From positions 1,178,001 to 1,242,000 of the forward strand of contig NZ_QEQL01000001.1 of the NCBI RefSeq assembly GCF_003097135.1: a stretch of 64,000 bases of DNA, in the 5' to 3' direction. This document shows positions 10,554-19,074 of the stretch, one piece after another (positions within the stretch are counted from its first letter, which is position 1; each line of letters begins with the position of its first letter). Source of the DNA: Pseudomonas sp. URIL14HWK12:I12 (GTDB taxonomy: Bacteria > Pseudomonadota > Gammaproteobacteria > Pseudomonadales > Pseudomonadaceae). A model generated the notes under the pieces. It was not told the DNA's origin. It searched no databases and worked only from the letters and a program-made list of their open reading frames with translations. The translations under genes were made by a program, and so were the position numbers.

Positions 10554-11879
10554 TCAGCGCGCGTTGGCGACGCTGGCGGCATGCTCGTTTTCGCGCATGC
10601 GCTTGCGGCCCATGATCAGCACCATCGAGCCAGCGGCGATGTTGAGCAGCGCCAGAGGCAACAGCGCCAGGGCGTAACTGCCGGTGGCGCCGTGCACGGC
10701 CCCGTAGATGTTGACCATCATGCCGCCGCCAAACAGGTTGGCCCAGGCGCCGATGGCCGCCAGGCCCGCGGCGGCGGTGCTCGAGGACATCCAGCCGGAA
10801 GCCAGTGCCCAGAACGGCCCTTTCATCGAGTACGCGCCGATCAGCACCATCGACAGCAGCACCACGGTGCCCACCAGAGAGCCGGTAACCAACGTCAGCA
10901 ACAGGCCGGCGGCGATCAGGTAAAGGGTGGTAGCGGTGTGCCAACGGCGCTCGTTGCGCTTGTCGGAGCTACGGCCCCAGGCAATCATTGCGATCGAAGC
11001 CAGGCCGTAGGGGATAGCATTGACCAGCCCGATCTGCAGCGGGTCGAGGTGGAACGTCTTGAGCAGTTGAGGCGCCCACACGCTCATGGTGCTGCCGGCG
11101 GCCGAGGCGCCGGTGTAGATCAGGATCATCGCCCAGATGTCTTTGTGCTTGAGCAGGCGCCACAGCGAAATATGCCCGATCTGGGTTTTCTGTAGGCGCT
11201 CGGCATTCAAGCGCTCGGTCAGCCAGTTGCGCTGCTCGTCGGTGAGCCATTTGGCCTGCTCGGGGCGGTCGGTGAGCACGAAAAGGCAGGCGATGCCCAG
11301 CAGCACCGCCGGGATGCCTTCAAGAATGAACAACCAGTGCCAGCCGCGCATGCCCATCATGCCGTCGAGTGTCAGCAAAAAGCCCGACAGCGGCGAGCCG
11401 AGGAAGTTGGCGCCAGGAATGGCGACCATGAAGATTGCGACCATCCGCGCCCGGTAGGCCGAAGGCAGCCAGTAGGTGAGGTACAGCAACACGCCGGGGA
11501 AGAACCCTGCCTCGGCTGCGCCCAGCAGAAAGCGCATCACATAAAGCGAGTTGGCCCCTTGCACAAAGGCGGTGCCGGCAGAGACCAGGCCCCAGGTGAT
11601 CATGATGCGGGCGATCCACATGCGCGCACCGAACTTCTGCAACGCCAGGTTGCTGGGCACTTCGACCAAGAAATAGGCAACGAAAAACAAGCTGCTGGCG
11701 AAACCGAAGATCGCCGGTGACAAGCCCAGGTCCTGGTTCATCTGTAGCGACGCCATGCCGATGTTGCCACGGTCGATGATCGCGATCAGGTAACACAAAA
11801 TCAGAAACGGCAGCAGCCGCCACGCAACACGGTGCATGGTGGCGCGTTCGAGCTCGCTGATGCTGGAGGCGGAAACCAT
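10554..11879 (-). CDS. MFS transporter, anion:cation symporter (tartrate/phthalate-like) type
   Basis: A 441-residue permease with about 12 transmembrane helices. The opening YLIAIIDRGNIGMASLQMN and the loop ITWGLVSAGTAFVQGANSLY are typical of the ACS family, which imports organic acids such as tartrate, phthalate or sugar acids. AGGAG precedes the ATG. It sits between the hydroxyacid dehydrogenase (70 bp upstream) and the exported amidohydrolase (74 bp downstream), so it probably imports the substrate or the hydrolysis product of this locus. Confidence 0.9.
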   Translation of the reverse strand: MVSASSISELERATMHRVAWRLLPFLILCYLIAIIDRGNIGMASLQMNQDLGLSPAIFGFASSLFFVAYFLVEVPSNLALQKFGARMWIARIMITWGLVSAGTAFVQGANSLYVMRFLLGAAEAGFFPGVLLYLTYWLPSAYRARMVAIFMVAIPGANFLGSPLSGFLLTLDGMMGMRGWHWLFILEGIPAVLLGIACLFVLTDRPEQAKWLTDEQRNWLTERLNAERLQKTQIGHISLWRLLKHKDIWAMILIYTGASAAGSTMSVWAPQLLKTFHLDPLQIGLVNAIPYGLASIAMIAWGRSSDKRNERRWHTATTLYLIAAGLLLTLVTGSLVGTVVLLSMVLIGAYSMKGPFWALASGWMSSSTAAAGLAAIGAWANLFGGGMMVNIYGAVHGATGSYALALLPLALLNIAAGSMVLIMGRKRMRENEHAASVANAR

Positions 11880-11948
11880 GATGCTCTCCTGTACTTTATT
11901 GTTGTTGAGTCAGGCTATCGGAAAGGGCCGCCGCAAGGCGGCATGGGC

Positions 11949-12926
11949 TCAGCTGCCGAGTAGTTGGCGATTGGCGACACAGCGCGGGTCGAGGGCTTTA
12001 CCCGCCCAAACGTCGAGGATCTGCTGGACGGCTACCATGCCCACCCGGTCACGGGATTCGGTGGTGTTGGCACCCACATGCGGGGTGCCTACCAGGTTGG
12101 GCAGTTTCCACAGCGGGCTGTCGGCCGAGGGCGGCTCGGGGTTGAAGGTATCCAGCCCTGCCCCGCCGATCTGCCCGGTCTTGAGCGCCTCCACCAAGGC
12201 CGCAGTGTCGATCAGCTCGCCGCGGGCGGTGTTGATCAACAAGCTGCCAGGGCGCATCCGCTTGAATTGCTCGGCCCCGAACAGATGGCGGTTGGCGTCG
12301 GTGAGCGGGCAATGCAGGCTGATGATGTCGCAATGCTCTAGCAGGCGATCGAAGTCGGTTTCACGGGAAACGTTGCTGCGCTCGGGTAGCTGCTTGAGGT
12401 AGGGGTCGTAGACCTTCACGGCCATGCGCAGGGGAGCGACCAGGTCCATCAGGATGCCACCGATGGCGCCAAGCCCTACCAGGCCCAGGGTCTTGCCGAA
12501 CAGCTCGGTGCCGTTAGCCGTGGCTTTGTCCCAATGCCCTGCGCGTACGCGAGCATCGAGCCAGGCAGTCTGGCGGGCCACGCTGAACATCAGCGCGAAG
12601 GCGTGTTCAGCCACCGATTGGGCATTGGCCCCCACCGCAATGGTGACTGGGATGCCACGCTCGGCGGCGGCCTTGATGTCGATGGTGTCAAAGCCCACCC
12701 CGTGCTTGGCGATGACCTTGAGGTTCGCCGAGGCTTCGATCATCTGGCGGGTGAGCTTGCCGGTGCGGACCACGATCGCGTCAGGTTGCTCGGCCTCGAT
12801 CAAGGCGACCATCTCTTCAGCGGGCATGTAAGGCGTGGTGGGTAATACCTCGACGCCTTGGGATGCGGCGTAGGCCATGGCTTCAGGGGCCAGCGCCAGG
12901 CCCGTGAGGAGAATTTTGCGTTTCAT
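11949..12926 (-). CDS. D-isomer-specific 2-hydroxyacid dehydrogenase (SerA-like)
   Basis: A cytoplasmic NAD(P)-dependent oxidoreductase of 325 residues. The Rossmann motif is LVGLGAIGGILMD. The catalytic triad of the family is visible: Arg in NTARGELID, Glu in NPEPP and His in TPHVGAN. It lacks the C-terminal ACT domain of biosynthetic SerA, so a catabolic role on a 2-hydroxy acid is more likely than serine synthesis. I chose the ATG at 12926 (AAGG upstream) over an in-frame GTG at 12932. It is the first gene of the minus-strand operon, diverging from the RraA-like gene. Confidence 0.9.
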   Translation of the reverse strand: MKRKILLTGLALAPEAMAYAASQGVEVLPTTPYMPAEEMVALIEAEQPDAIVVRTGKLTRQMIEASANLKVIAKHGVGFDTIDIKAAAERGIPVTIAVGANAQSVAEHAFALMFSVARQTAWLDARVRAGHWDKATANGTELFGKTLGLVGLGAIGGILMDLVAPLRMAVKVYDPYLKQLPERSNVSRETDFDRLLEHCDIISLHCPLTDANRHLFGAEQFKRMRPGSLLINTARGELIDTAALVEALKTGQIGGAGLDTFNPEPPSADSPLWKLPNLVGTPHVGANTTESRDRVGMVAVQQILDVWAGKALDPRCVANRQLLGS

Positions 12927-12985
12927 CTGCACACCTTGTTCTTATCGTTAAGGCCTGTTCAGGCTTTGCGCAACCCTATCATAAC

Positions 12986-12998
12986 GAAATGGCGTTGC
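12986..12998. promoter_or_regulatory. Predicted IclR operator, site 1 (dehydrogenase promoter)
   Basis: GAAATGGCGTTGC (reverse strand GCAACGCCATTTC) lies 60 bases upstream of the dehydrogenase start. It matches the shared motif GAAAYGCCATTTC found at three other promoters in this locus. Confidence 0.55.
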
Positions 12999-13068
12999 AA
13001 CATAGATTTTAGAATGCGAGTTGCCCCCCGATGAATCGCGGGTAAATGTACATTGAATTGGAAATGAC

Positions 13069-13081
13069 GAAATGCCATTCT
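13069..13081. promoter_or_regulatory. Predicted IclR operator, site 2 (RraA-like promoter)
   Basis: GAAATGCCATTCT lies 60 bases upstream of the RraA-like start and is the second copy of the shared motif in this divergent intergenic region. Site centres 1 and 2 are 83 bp apart. Confidence 0.55.
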
Positions 13082-13140
13082 AAAAAACACCGGCGTGGCT
13101 GCCGGTCACGCCTCCCATAATTTCAAGAGAGAACGCCAAG

Positions 13141-13818
13141 ATGACGATCGGATTCAGAGTGTTGAAGGCAGCCCGCAAGGTCAGCTCGGAGTGGGCCGAA
13201 CGCTATCGCCATGTGCCTGTGGCCAATGTCAGCGATTCCATGAACCGCATGACCGCCGGCGGCGCGCGCCTGCGCCCGATGCACCGCGAAGGGGTGCTGG
13301 CCGGCCCGGCGCTGACGGTCAAGGCCCGCCCGGGCGACAACCTGATGCTGCACTATGCAATCGATATCGCCCAGCCGGGTGACGTGATCGTGGTCGATGC
13401 TGGCGGCGACCTGACCAATGCCCTGATCGGCGAGATGATGGTGGCATACGCGGTCAAACGCGGCGTGGCCGGTATCGTCATCCATGGCGCGATCCGCGAT
13501 GCCGCCAGCATCGGCGCCGGGGACTTCCCGCTGTTTGCTGCCGGCGTTTCGCACCGAGGCCCCTACAAGGATGGCCCGGGGGAAATCAACGTACCCATCG
13601 CCATCGACGGCATGGTGATCGAGCCAGGCGACCTGGTCATCGGTGATGACGACGGCCTGCTGTGCGTACCATACGACCAGGTGCCGGAGGTGTTCGACCG
13701 TGCCACCGCCAAGCACGCGGCCGAAACCAAGCAGCTTGAGCAGATCGCCAAAGGTGAGAACGATCGAAGCTGGGTATTGAAGTCGCTGCAGCAAAAAGGC
13801 TGTGCGCTTCCCGACTGA
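13141..13818 (+). CDS. RraA-family aldolase/decarboxylase-like protein
   Basis: This 225-residue protein belongs to the RraA/4-hydroxy-4-methyl-2-oxoglutarate aldolase family, metal-dependent pyruvate aldolases that also decarboxylate oxaloacetate. Visible family features are the phosphate/pyruvate-binding GGDLTNALIGEMM, then VAGIVIHGAIRDA with the Arg-Asp pair that binds substrate and metal. Family members act in protocatechuate/gallate meta-cleavage and in sugar-acid pathways. A true RraA (RNase E inhibitor) is shorter, about 160 residues. It heads a plus-strand operon with the next MFS gene, and a predicted IclR operator lies upstream. Confidence 0.87.
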   Translation: MTIGFRVLKAARKVSSEWAERYRHVPVANVSDSMNRMTAGGARLRPMHREGVLAGPALTVKARPGDNLMLHYAIDIAQPGDVIVVDAGGDLTNALIGEMMVAYAVKRGVAGIVIHGAIRDAASIGAGDFPLFAAGVSHRGPYKDGPGEINVPIAIDGMVIEPGDLVIGDDDGLLCVPYDQVPEVFDRATAKHAAETKQLEQIAKGENDRSWVLKSLQQKGCALPD

Positions 13819-15091
13819 GCCGGCGTATCGTGCGCCATCGCTGGCGCTTGACGATGAGACCACTGCCTTGACCGAGCACGCCCCCAAACCCCGCTGGCCC
13901 GCCCCCGTGCGGGCATTGGCCCACCGCGACTTCCAGATCTACTTCGTGGGCCAGGGGGTTTCCACGCTCGGCAAGTGGGTGCAACAGGTGGCGCTCTCAT
14001 GGTTGGCCTACCACCTCACCGCCTCCGCGACCTTGCTGGGGGTCATCACCTTTTTGAGCTTGGCGCCGCAGTTGCTGGTGGGGCCAGTGGCAGGTGCGTG
14101 GATCGACCGGCGCGACAAGCGCCGCTGCCTGATCGTGGCGCAATCGCTCCTTGCGCTGCAGTCGCTGCTGATGGCTGGCCTTACCTGGCAAGGCTGGGTT
14201 GGCGCAAATGTGCTGGTGGGCATGGCGTTGTTGCTGGGCCTGCTCAACGCCGTTGAAACACCACTGCGTCAGGCGCTGATCGGCAGCTTCGTCGGCGACC
14301 CGGCCGACCTGCCCAACGCTCTGGCACTCAATGCGATGCTGATCAACGCTGCACGCTTTCTCGGCCCGCCGTTGGCCGGCGCGCTGATTGCCGCCAGTGG
14401 CGAGGCGGTGTGCTTCCTGATCACGGCCTTCGCCTTCGCGCTGTTGCTGCTGGGGCTGGCCAAGGTACAGGGCAGCCCCACGACCAAAGCGACCGGCTCC
14501 ACCGCACAGATGTTTCGCGAAGGCCTGGCGTACGTCTGGCAAACGGTGTCGGTCCGCCGGTTGATGGTGGGGGTGATCATGGTCAACCTGCTGGCTTCGA
14601 ACTACACCGTATTGCTGCCGGTGCTGGCCAAAACCCTCTATCTGGGCGATGCGCGCATGCTGGGTTGGCTGTGGGGCGCGGCCGGGGCCGGGGCCTTCGT
14701 CGCGACCATCGCGCTGGCGCTGGGCGGTGCCCTGCACCGGCTGGAGCGCGTGATCACGTGCGCCGCGCTGGCTTGCGCGCTTGCGCTGATCCTCATGGCC
14801 TTCAAGGTGCCTTTACCCGCGGCCTTGGTGCTGCTGGCGGTGCTGGGCTGCGGCATCACCGCCAACAATGTGAGCACCAACATGCTGCTGCAAAGCGGTG
14901 CGCCCGAGCACCTGCGAGGCCGGGTTGTGGCGCTTTACATTGCCCTGCGCTTTGGGTTCGAAGCGGTCGGCGGCCTGCTCGCCGGGTTGCTGGCCAGCCT
15001 GGCAGGCGCACCGGTTGCCATGGGCGCTGCGGGGTTGGTGCTGGTGAGTTTTCTCGCGCTTGAAAGCCGCTTCAGCCAGTCACCTAAATAG
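13802..15091 (+). CDS. MFS transporter, MFS_3/EntS-like
   Basis: A permease of up to 429 residues with about 12 helices. The opening helix (FQIYFVGQGVSTLGKWVQQVALSWL) and the loop AWIDRRDKRRCLIV are typical of the MFS_3/enterobactin-exporter-like group, so export is plausible. The GTG start at 13802 overlaps the RraA-like gene by 17 bp. The first 40 residues are poorly family-like, so a start further in (for example TTG near 13868) is possible. It is translationally linked to the RraA-like gene. Confidence 0.85.
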   Translation: MRFPTEPAYRAPSLALDDETTALTEHAPKPRWPAPVRALAHRDFQIYFVGQGVSTLGKWVQQVALSWLAYHLTASATLLGVITFLSLAPQLLVGPVAGAWIDRRDKRRCLIVAQSLLALQSLLMAGLTWQGWVGANVLVGMALLLGLLNAVETPLRQALIGSFVGDPADLPNALALNAMLINAARFLGPPLAGALIAASGEAVCFLITAFAFALLLLGLAKVQGSPTTKATGSTAQMFREGLAYVWQTVSVRRLMVGVIMVNLLASNYTVLLPVLAKTLYLGDARMLGWLWGAAGAGAFVATIALALGGALHRLERVITCAALACALALILMAFKVPLPAALVLLAVLGCGITANNVSTNMLLQSGAPEHLRGRVVALYIALRFGFEAVGGLLAGLLASLAGAPVAMGAAGLVLVSFLALESRFSQSPK

Positions 15092-15207
15092 AAATATCAT
15101 TTTATAAAAATAACCACTTATCTTCCGAGAATCACCTTTTTCATGCGCTAAATCGCTTCAGTCAAAGAAGCGATTGACGGGCGCTGCTGCTTCTGACTAG
15201 CCTTTAA

Positions 15208-15220
15208 GAAACGCCATTTC
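15208..15220. promoter_or_regulatory. Predicted IclR operator, site 3 (ABC operon)
   Basis: GAAACGCCATTTC is the most symmetrical copy of the shared motif (5 of 6 arm positions pair). It lies 31 bases upstream of the substrate-binding protein start. Confidence 0.6.
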
Positions 15221-15250
15221 AAAAATAACAAAAGTGGAGTTTCATCCTTC

Positions 15251-16270
15251 ATGACGCGCATCCCACGATTGAAAGCCCGTTTCCATGCCCTGGCCCTGGG
15301 CACGCTGCTCGCCTGCGCCTTCACCCCGACCGCTCATGCCGAACAAGCCAAGGTGACCATCGCCATCCAGTACGGCTATGCCTACCTGCCGGTCACGGTC
15401 GCAGAGAAACAAGGCCTGTTCCGAAAGCACGCCAGCGCACTTGGCGAGCCCGATGCAGCCTTCGAAATCAAGCGCATCAGCGGCGCTGCCGCGATCAACG
15501 ATGCCTTGATCAGTGCCAATGTCGACATCGGCGGCTACGGCCTGTACGGCACCCTCACCGCTTGGCAGAAAACCCGCAACAACCTCGATATCCGTGCGCT
15601 CTGCGCGCTGGTCGCCGGTGATAACGGCTTTTACGTCAACGACCCGTCGATCAAGTCCATCGCCGACTTCAAGCCCGGCGACAAGATCGCCGTGACCGCC
15701 CCCAATGGCCAGCAGGCGGTGCTGTTGCAAATGCTTGCCGAGCAGCAGTTCGGCGAGGGTAACGCCCACCGCATGGACAACCTGATGGTCGCCCTGCCCC
15801 ATCCCGATGCCCTCGCAAGCCTGGTGAACAAAGCCGGCATCAAGGGCTACATCGGCCCGAACCCCTACAGCTACATCCTTGACCACGACCCGTCGGTGAC
15901 CAAGCTGTTCGACTTCTCCAAAGCATTGAACATGCGCATGACCAGCGGCGTGCTCGCCACCACCGGTAAGTTCGTCAAGAGCAACCCGCACTTGGCCAAA
16001 GCAGTGGTCGACGCGATCGCCGAGGCCGATGAGTTCATCCGCAGCAACCCTCGGCAGGCCGCGCAGCTGTACCTCGACAGCGAGCCGTCAAAGCTCACCC
16101 TGGACCAGACCCAAGACATGCTGAGCCAGGTCACCGCCGAATGGGGCGTGCAGCCGCAGGGCGTGATGCACCTGGCTGAATTCATGACCCGCACCGGCGC
16201 CCTGAAAGAGCCGCTGGCCAACTGGCAGCAGGTGTTCTTCGACCCGGTGGCTCAAGGCGAGGGCAACTGA
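15251..16270 (+). CDS. ABC transporter periplasmic substrate-binding protein (SsuA/TauA/NMT1-like)
   Basis: A 339-residue secreted binding protein. The signal peptide covers about residues 1-30 (hydrophobic ALALGTLLACAFTPTAHA, cleavage after AHA). The mature part begins KVTIAIQYGYAYLPVTVAEKQ, the nitrate/sulfonate/taurine-type fold, with INDALISANVDIGGYGLYG as the typical hinge region. GGAG precedes the ATG. It starts a four-gene operon (binding protein, ATPase, permease, amidohydrolase) with 1-bp or overlapping junctions. The ligand is unknown but is probably the substrate of the neighbouring lactonase/aldolase enzymes. Confidence 0.9.
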   Translation: MTRIPRLKARFHALALGTLLACAFTPTAHAEQAKVTIAIQYGYAYLPVTVAEKQGLFRKHASALGEPDAAFEIKRISGAAAINDALISANVDIGGYGLYGTLTAWQKTRNNLDIRALCALVAGDNGFYVNDPSIKSIADFKPGDKIAVTAPNGQQAVLLQMLAEQQFGEGNAHRMDNLMVALPHPDALASLVNKAGIKGYIGPNPYSYILDHDPSVTKLFDFSKALNMRMTSGVLATTGKFVKSNPHLAKAVVDAIAEADEFIRSNPRQAAQLYLDSEPSKLTLDQTQDMLSQVTAEWGVQPQGVMHLAEFMTRTGALKEPLANWQQVFFDPVAQGEGN

Positions 16271-16271
16271 C

Positions 16272-17090
16272 ATGAGCGCAATGCCCAGCATGGCGCCGGT
16301 GCCGGCCGGCCTGGATACCCGCGCACAGCTTTCGGTCGACAACGTCACCCTGCAATACAAGACCCGCGAGCAACTGATCACCGCCACCCACGGCGTGTCT
16401 TTTGCCGTGCACCAGCATGACCGTTTCATCCTGCTGGGGCCTTCGGGCTGTGGCAAGTCGAGCCTGCTCAAGAGCGTGGCGGGCTTTCTGGCGCCGGCTG
16501 CCGGCGAGATCTACCTGGACGGCCGCGCCGTGCGCGAGCCAGGCCCGGACCGGATGATGGTGTTTCAGGAATTCGACCAGCTCATGCCGTGGAAGACGGT
16601 GCTGGGCAACATCATGTTCCCGATGCAGATGACTCGCCGCTTCCCGGCCAGCGAAGTGCGCGACCGCGCCGTGCGAGTAGCGGCAAAGGTCGGGCTTGAG
16701 CGCTTCAAGGACGCCTACCCGCACCAGCTGTCCGGCGGGATGAAGCAGCGGGTGGCGATCGCCCGCGCCTTGGCGATGGAGCCAGCGATCCTGCTGATGG
16801 ACGAGCCTTTCGCTGCCCTGGATGCGCTCACTCGCCGCCGCATGCAGGAAGAACTGCTGCAACTCTGGGAACAGGCACCTTTCACGTTGATGTTCGTCAC
16901 CCATTCGATCGACGAAGCGATTCTGCTCGGTTCGCGCATCCTGGTGCTCACCCCCCACCCCGGGCAGGTGCGCGCCGAGCTGGACGCCAGCGCATTCGGC
17001 TTCGCCGAGCAGGGCAGCGAGGGCTTTGCGGCACTGCACAAACGCATCAATCACATGCTCTTCGGCCATCAGGAGACCGCACATGAATAA
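16272..17090 (+). CDS. ABC transporter ATP-binding protein (SsuB/TauB-like)
   Basis: This cytoplasmic ATPase of 272 residues powers the importer. Walker A GPSGCGKSS, Q-loop MVFQEFDQLMPW, signature LSGGMKQRVAIARAL, Walker B ILLMDEPFAALD and the switch histidine in FVTHSIDEA are all intact. It starts 1 bp after the binding-protein stop and overlaps the permease by 8 bp, so the three subunits are translationally coupled. Confidence 0.95.
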   Translation: MSAMPSMAPVPAGLDTRAQLSVDNVTLQYKTREQLITATHGVSFAVHQHDRFILLGPSGCGKSSLLKSVAGFLAPAAGEIYLDGRAVREPGPDRMMVFQEFDQLMPWKTVLGNIMFPMQMTRRFPASEVRDRAVRVAAKVGLERFKDAYPHQLSGGMKQRVAIARALAMEPAILLMDEPFAALDALTRRRMQEELLQLWEQAPFTLMFVTHSIDEAILLGSRILVLTPHPGQVRAELDASAFGFAEQGSEGFAALHKRINHMLFGHQETAHE

Positions 17091-17955
17091 GCCCATGGTG
17101 CGACCGCGCCCTGATGTCGAATACGCCCCGGCACCGGCTGGCAAGATCGGCGACATCGCGCGCAAGCTGGGCCCTGCCGAACGGCTTATGGCCCATGCCG
17201 GGGTGCGCCGCACCCTGGTGCTGGTTGCTCTGGCGATCGTCTGGGAGCTGTACGCTCGCTGGCTGGGCAACCCGCTGATGTTCCCGCCGTTCAGCGAAAC
17301 CGCCCAAGCGTTGAGCCACGACCTGTTCAACGGCGTGCTGCCGCTGGCCGTGGTCAGCTCGCTGAAAGTGCTGCTGATGAGCTATGGCCTGGCGATCCTG
17401 CTGGCCGCGATCCTGACCACGCTGGCGGTGTCCACACGCATCGGCACCGATGTGCTGGCCACGCTGACGGCGATGTTCAACCCGCTGCCGGCCATTGCCA
17501 TTCTGCCGCTGGCTATGCTGTGGTTCGGCCTGGGCGTGCAGAGCCTGATGCTGGTGATCATCCATTCGGTGCTGTGGGCCGTGTCGCTTAACACCTACTC
17601 GGGCTTTCAGTCGGTCAGCCAGACTCAACGCATGGCTGGGCGCAATTACGGCCTTCGCGGGATGCGCCTGGTGCTGCGCATTCTGATCCCGGCGGCGGTG
17701 CCGTCCATCCTGGCCGGGCTGAAGATCGGCTGGGCCTTCGCCTGGCGTACGCTGATCGCCGCAGAGCTGGTGTTCGGGGTGTCGGGCAACTCAGGTGGGC
17801 TGGGCTGGTACATCTTCCAGAACCGTAATGCGTTGGAAACCCCCAATGTGTTTGCCGGCCTGCTGATGGTGATCATCATCGGCCTGGTGGTCGAGGGCCT
17901 GGTGTTTCGCAGCATCGAGGTGCTGACGGTACGCCGCTGGGGCATGCAGCAATGA
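17083..17955 (+). CDS. ABC transporter permease (SsuC/TauC-like)
   Basis: A 290-residue inner-membrane permease with about six helices. The EAA-type loop that contacts the ATPase is visible around AGRNYGLRGMRLVLRILIP. I placed the start at the ATG at 17083 because AGGAG lies at 17071-17075. An upstream start would add 19 residues encoded inside the ATPase gene. It overlaps the ATPase by 8 bp and the following amidohydrolase by 4 bp (ATGA). Confidence 0.93.
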   Translation: MNKPMVRPRPDVEYAPAPAGKIGDIARKLGPAERLMAHAGVRRTLVLVALAIVWELYARWLGNPLMFPPFSETAQALSHDLFNGVLPLAVVSSLKVLLMSYGLAILLAAILTTLAVSTRIGTDVLATLTAMFNPLPAIAILPLAMLWFGLGVQSLMLVIIHSVLWAVSLNTYSGFQSVSQTQRMAGRNYGLRGMRLVLRILIPAAVPSILAGLKIGWAFAWRTLIAAELVFGVSGNSGGLGWYIFQNRNALETPNVFAGLLMVIIIGLVVEGLVFRSIEVLTVRRWGMQQ

Positions 17956-19004
17956 ATACGGCAGCATCCCCCGCCTCGCCCCATGCTCCGGTGCGCCAGG
18001 CGTGGCTTTCCCAGGTGAGCGAACCGGCGCTGGACCCACAGCGCCCTATCGTCGATGCGCACCACCACTTGTGGGACCGGCCCGGCCAGCGCTACCTGGC
18101 CGAGCAACTGCTGGCCGACACCTGCAGCGGCCACAACATCGTCGCCACGGTGTACCTGCAATGCCGGTCCTTCTATGCCCGCGACCTGCCCGAACCCCTG
18201 CAGCCAGTGGGCGAGGTCGAATTCGCCGCCCAGGTCGCGCACCAGTCGCCACCACAGACTCAGCTGTGCGCAGCGATCATCGCCGGCGCCGACCTGCGTT
18301 TGGGCGATGCCGTGGCCCCGGTGCTGGAGGCGATGCTCGAAGCCGGCAAGGGGCGCCTGCGCGGGGTTCGCAATGCAACGGCCTGGCATGCCGACCCCCG
18401 GCTGGTGTCCAACCCGATACCCCCGCCGGCAGGCGTGCTGGCCGAGCCTGGGTTTCGCCGTGGCGCTGCGCAACTGGCGCGCTTTGGCCTGGGCCTGGAC
18501 ATCTGGGCCTACCACACGCAATTGCCGGAAGTTCTCGCCCTGGCCCACGCCCTGCCCGACCAGCCCATCGTGCTCAACCACCTGGGCGGGCCGCTGGGCG
18601 CTGGCCCTTATGCGGGCAAGCAAGATGAGGTATTCGCAGCCTGGTCGGCAGGCCTCAAAGCCCTGGCGCAGTGCCCGAACGTATGGCTCAAGCTGGGGGG
18701 GTTGGCGATGCGCGTGGGCGGCTTTGCACTCGATGAACGCGAGAAGCCGGCCGGTTCGGTCGAGTTGGCCCAGCTATGGGCGCCCTACATGCTGACGGCG
18801 ATCGAGTTATTCGGCAGCCAACGTTGCCTGTTCGAGAGCAACTTTCCGGTCGATAAGGGCATGGTGGGCTACGCCGTGCTGTGGAACGCGTTCAAACGCA
18901 TTACCGCAGGCTTCAGCGAAGCGGAGAAAGACGATCTGTTCAGCGGCAGCGCCAGCCGCTGCTATCGGCTGACGCTACAGGGGCAACCAGGCGTATCGCC
19001 CTGA
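17952..19004 (+). CDS. Cytoplasmic amidohydrolase family protein (COG3618-like)
   Basis: A 350-residue TIM-barrel amidohydrolase without a signal peptide. It has the first-strand HxH motif (IVDAHHHLWD), VLNHLGGP on a later strand, and CLFESNFPVDKG where family members carry the catalytic aspartate as SxxP-D. Here the residue before the proline is Phe, so the exact acid residue is uncertain. It overlaps the permease by 4 bp and so is an operon partner of the importer, suggesting it acts on the imported compound. It is a second, diverged paralogue of the exported amidohydrolase at 9559-10479. Confidence 0.85.
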   Translation: MNTAASPASPHAPVRQAWLSQVSEPALDPQRPIVDAHHHLWDRPGQRYLAEQLLADTCSGHNIVATVYLQCRSFYARDLPEPLQPVGEVEFAAQVAHQSPPQTQLCAAIIAGADLRLGDAVAPVLEAMLEAGKGRLRGVRNATAWHADPRLVSNPIPPPAGVLAEPGFRRGAAQLARFGLGLDIWAYHTQLPEVLALAHALPDQPIVLNHLGGPLGAGPYAGKQDEVFAAWSAGLKALAQCPNVWLKLGGLAMRVGGFALDEREKPAGSVELAQLWAPYMLTAIELFGSQRCLFESNFPVDKGMVGYAVLWNAFKRITAGFSEAEKDDLFSGSASRCYRLTLQGQPGVSP

Positions 19005-19074
19005 TTGCTGCACCGATGAAGCTGACCACCCCGGCCACCGCCTAAGCGGCAGCTTCTTCAGCGCCGTTCGCCTT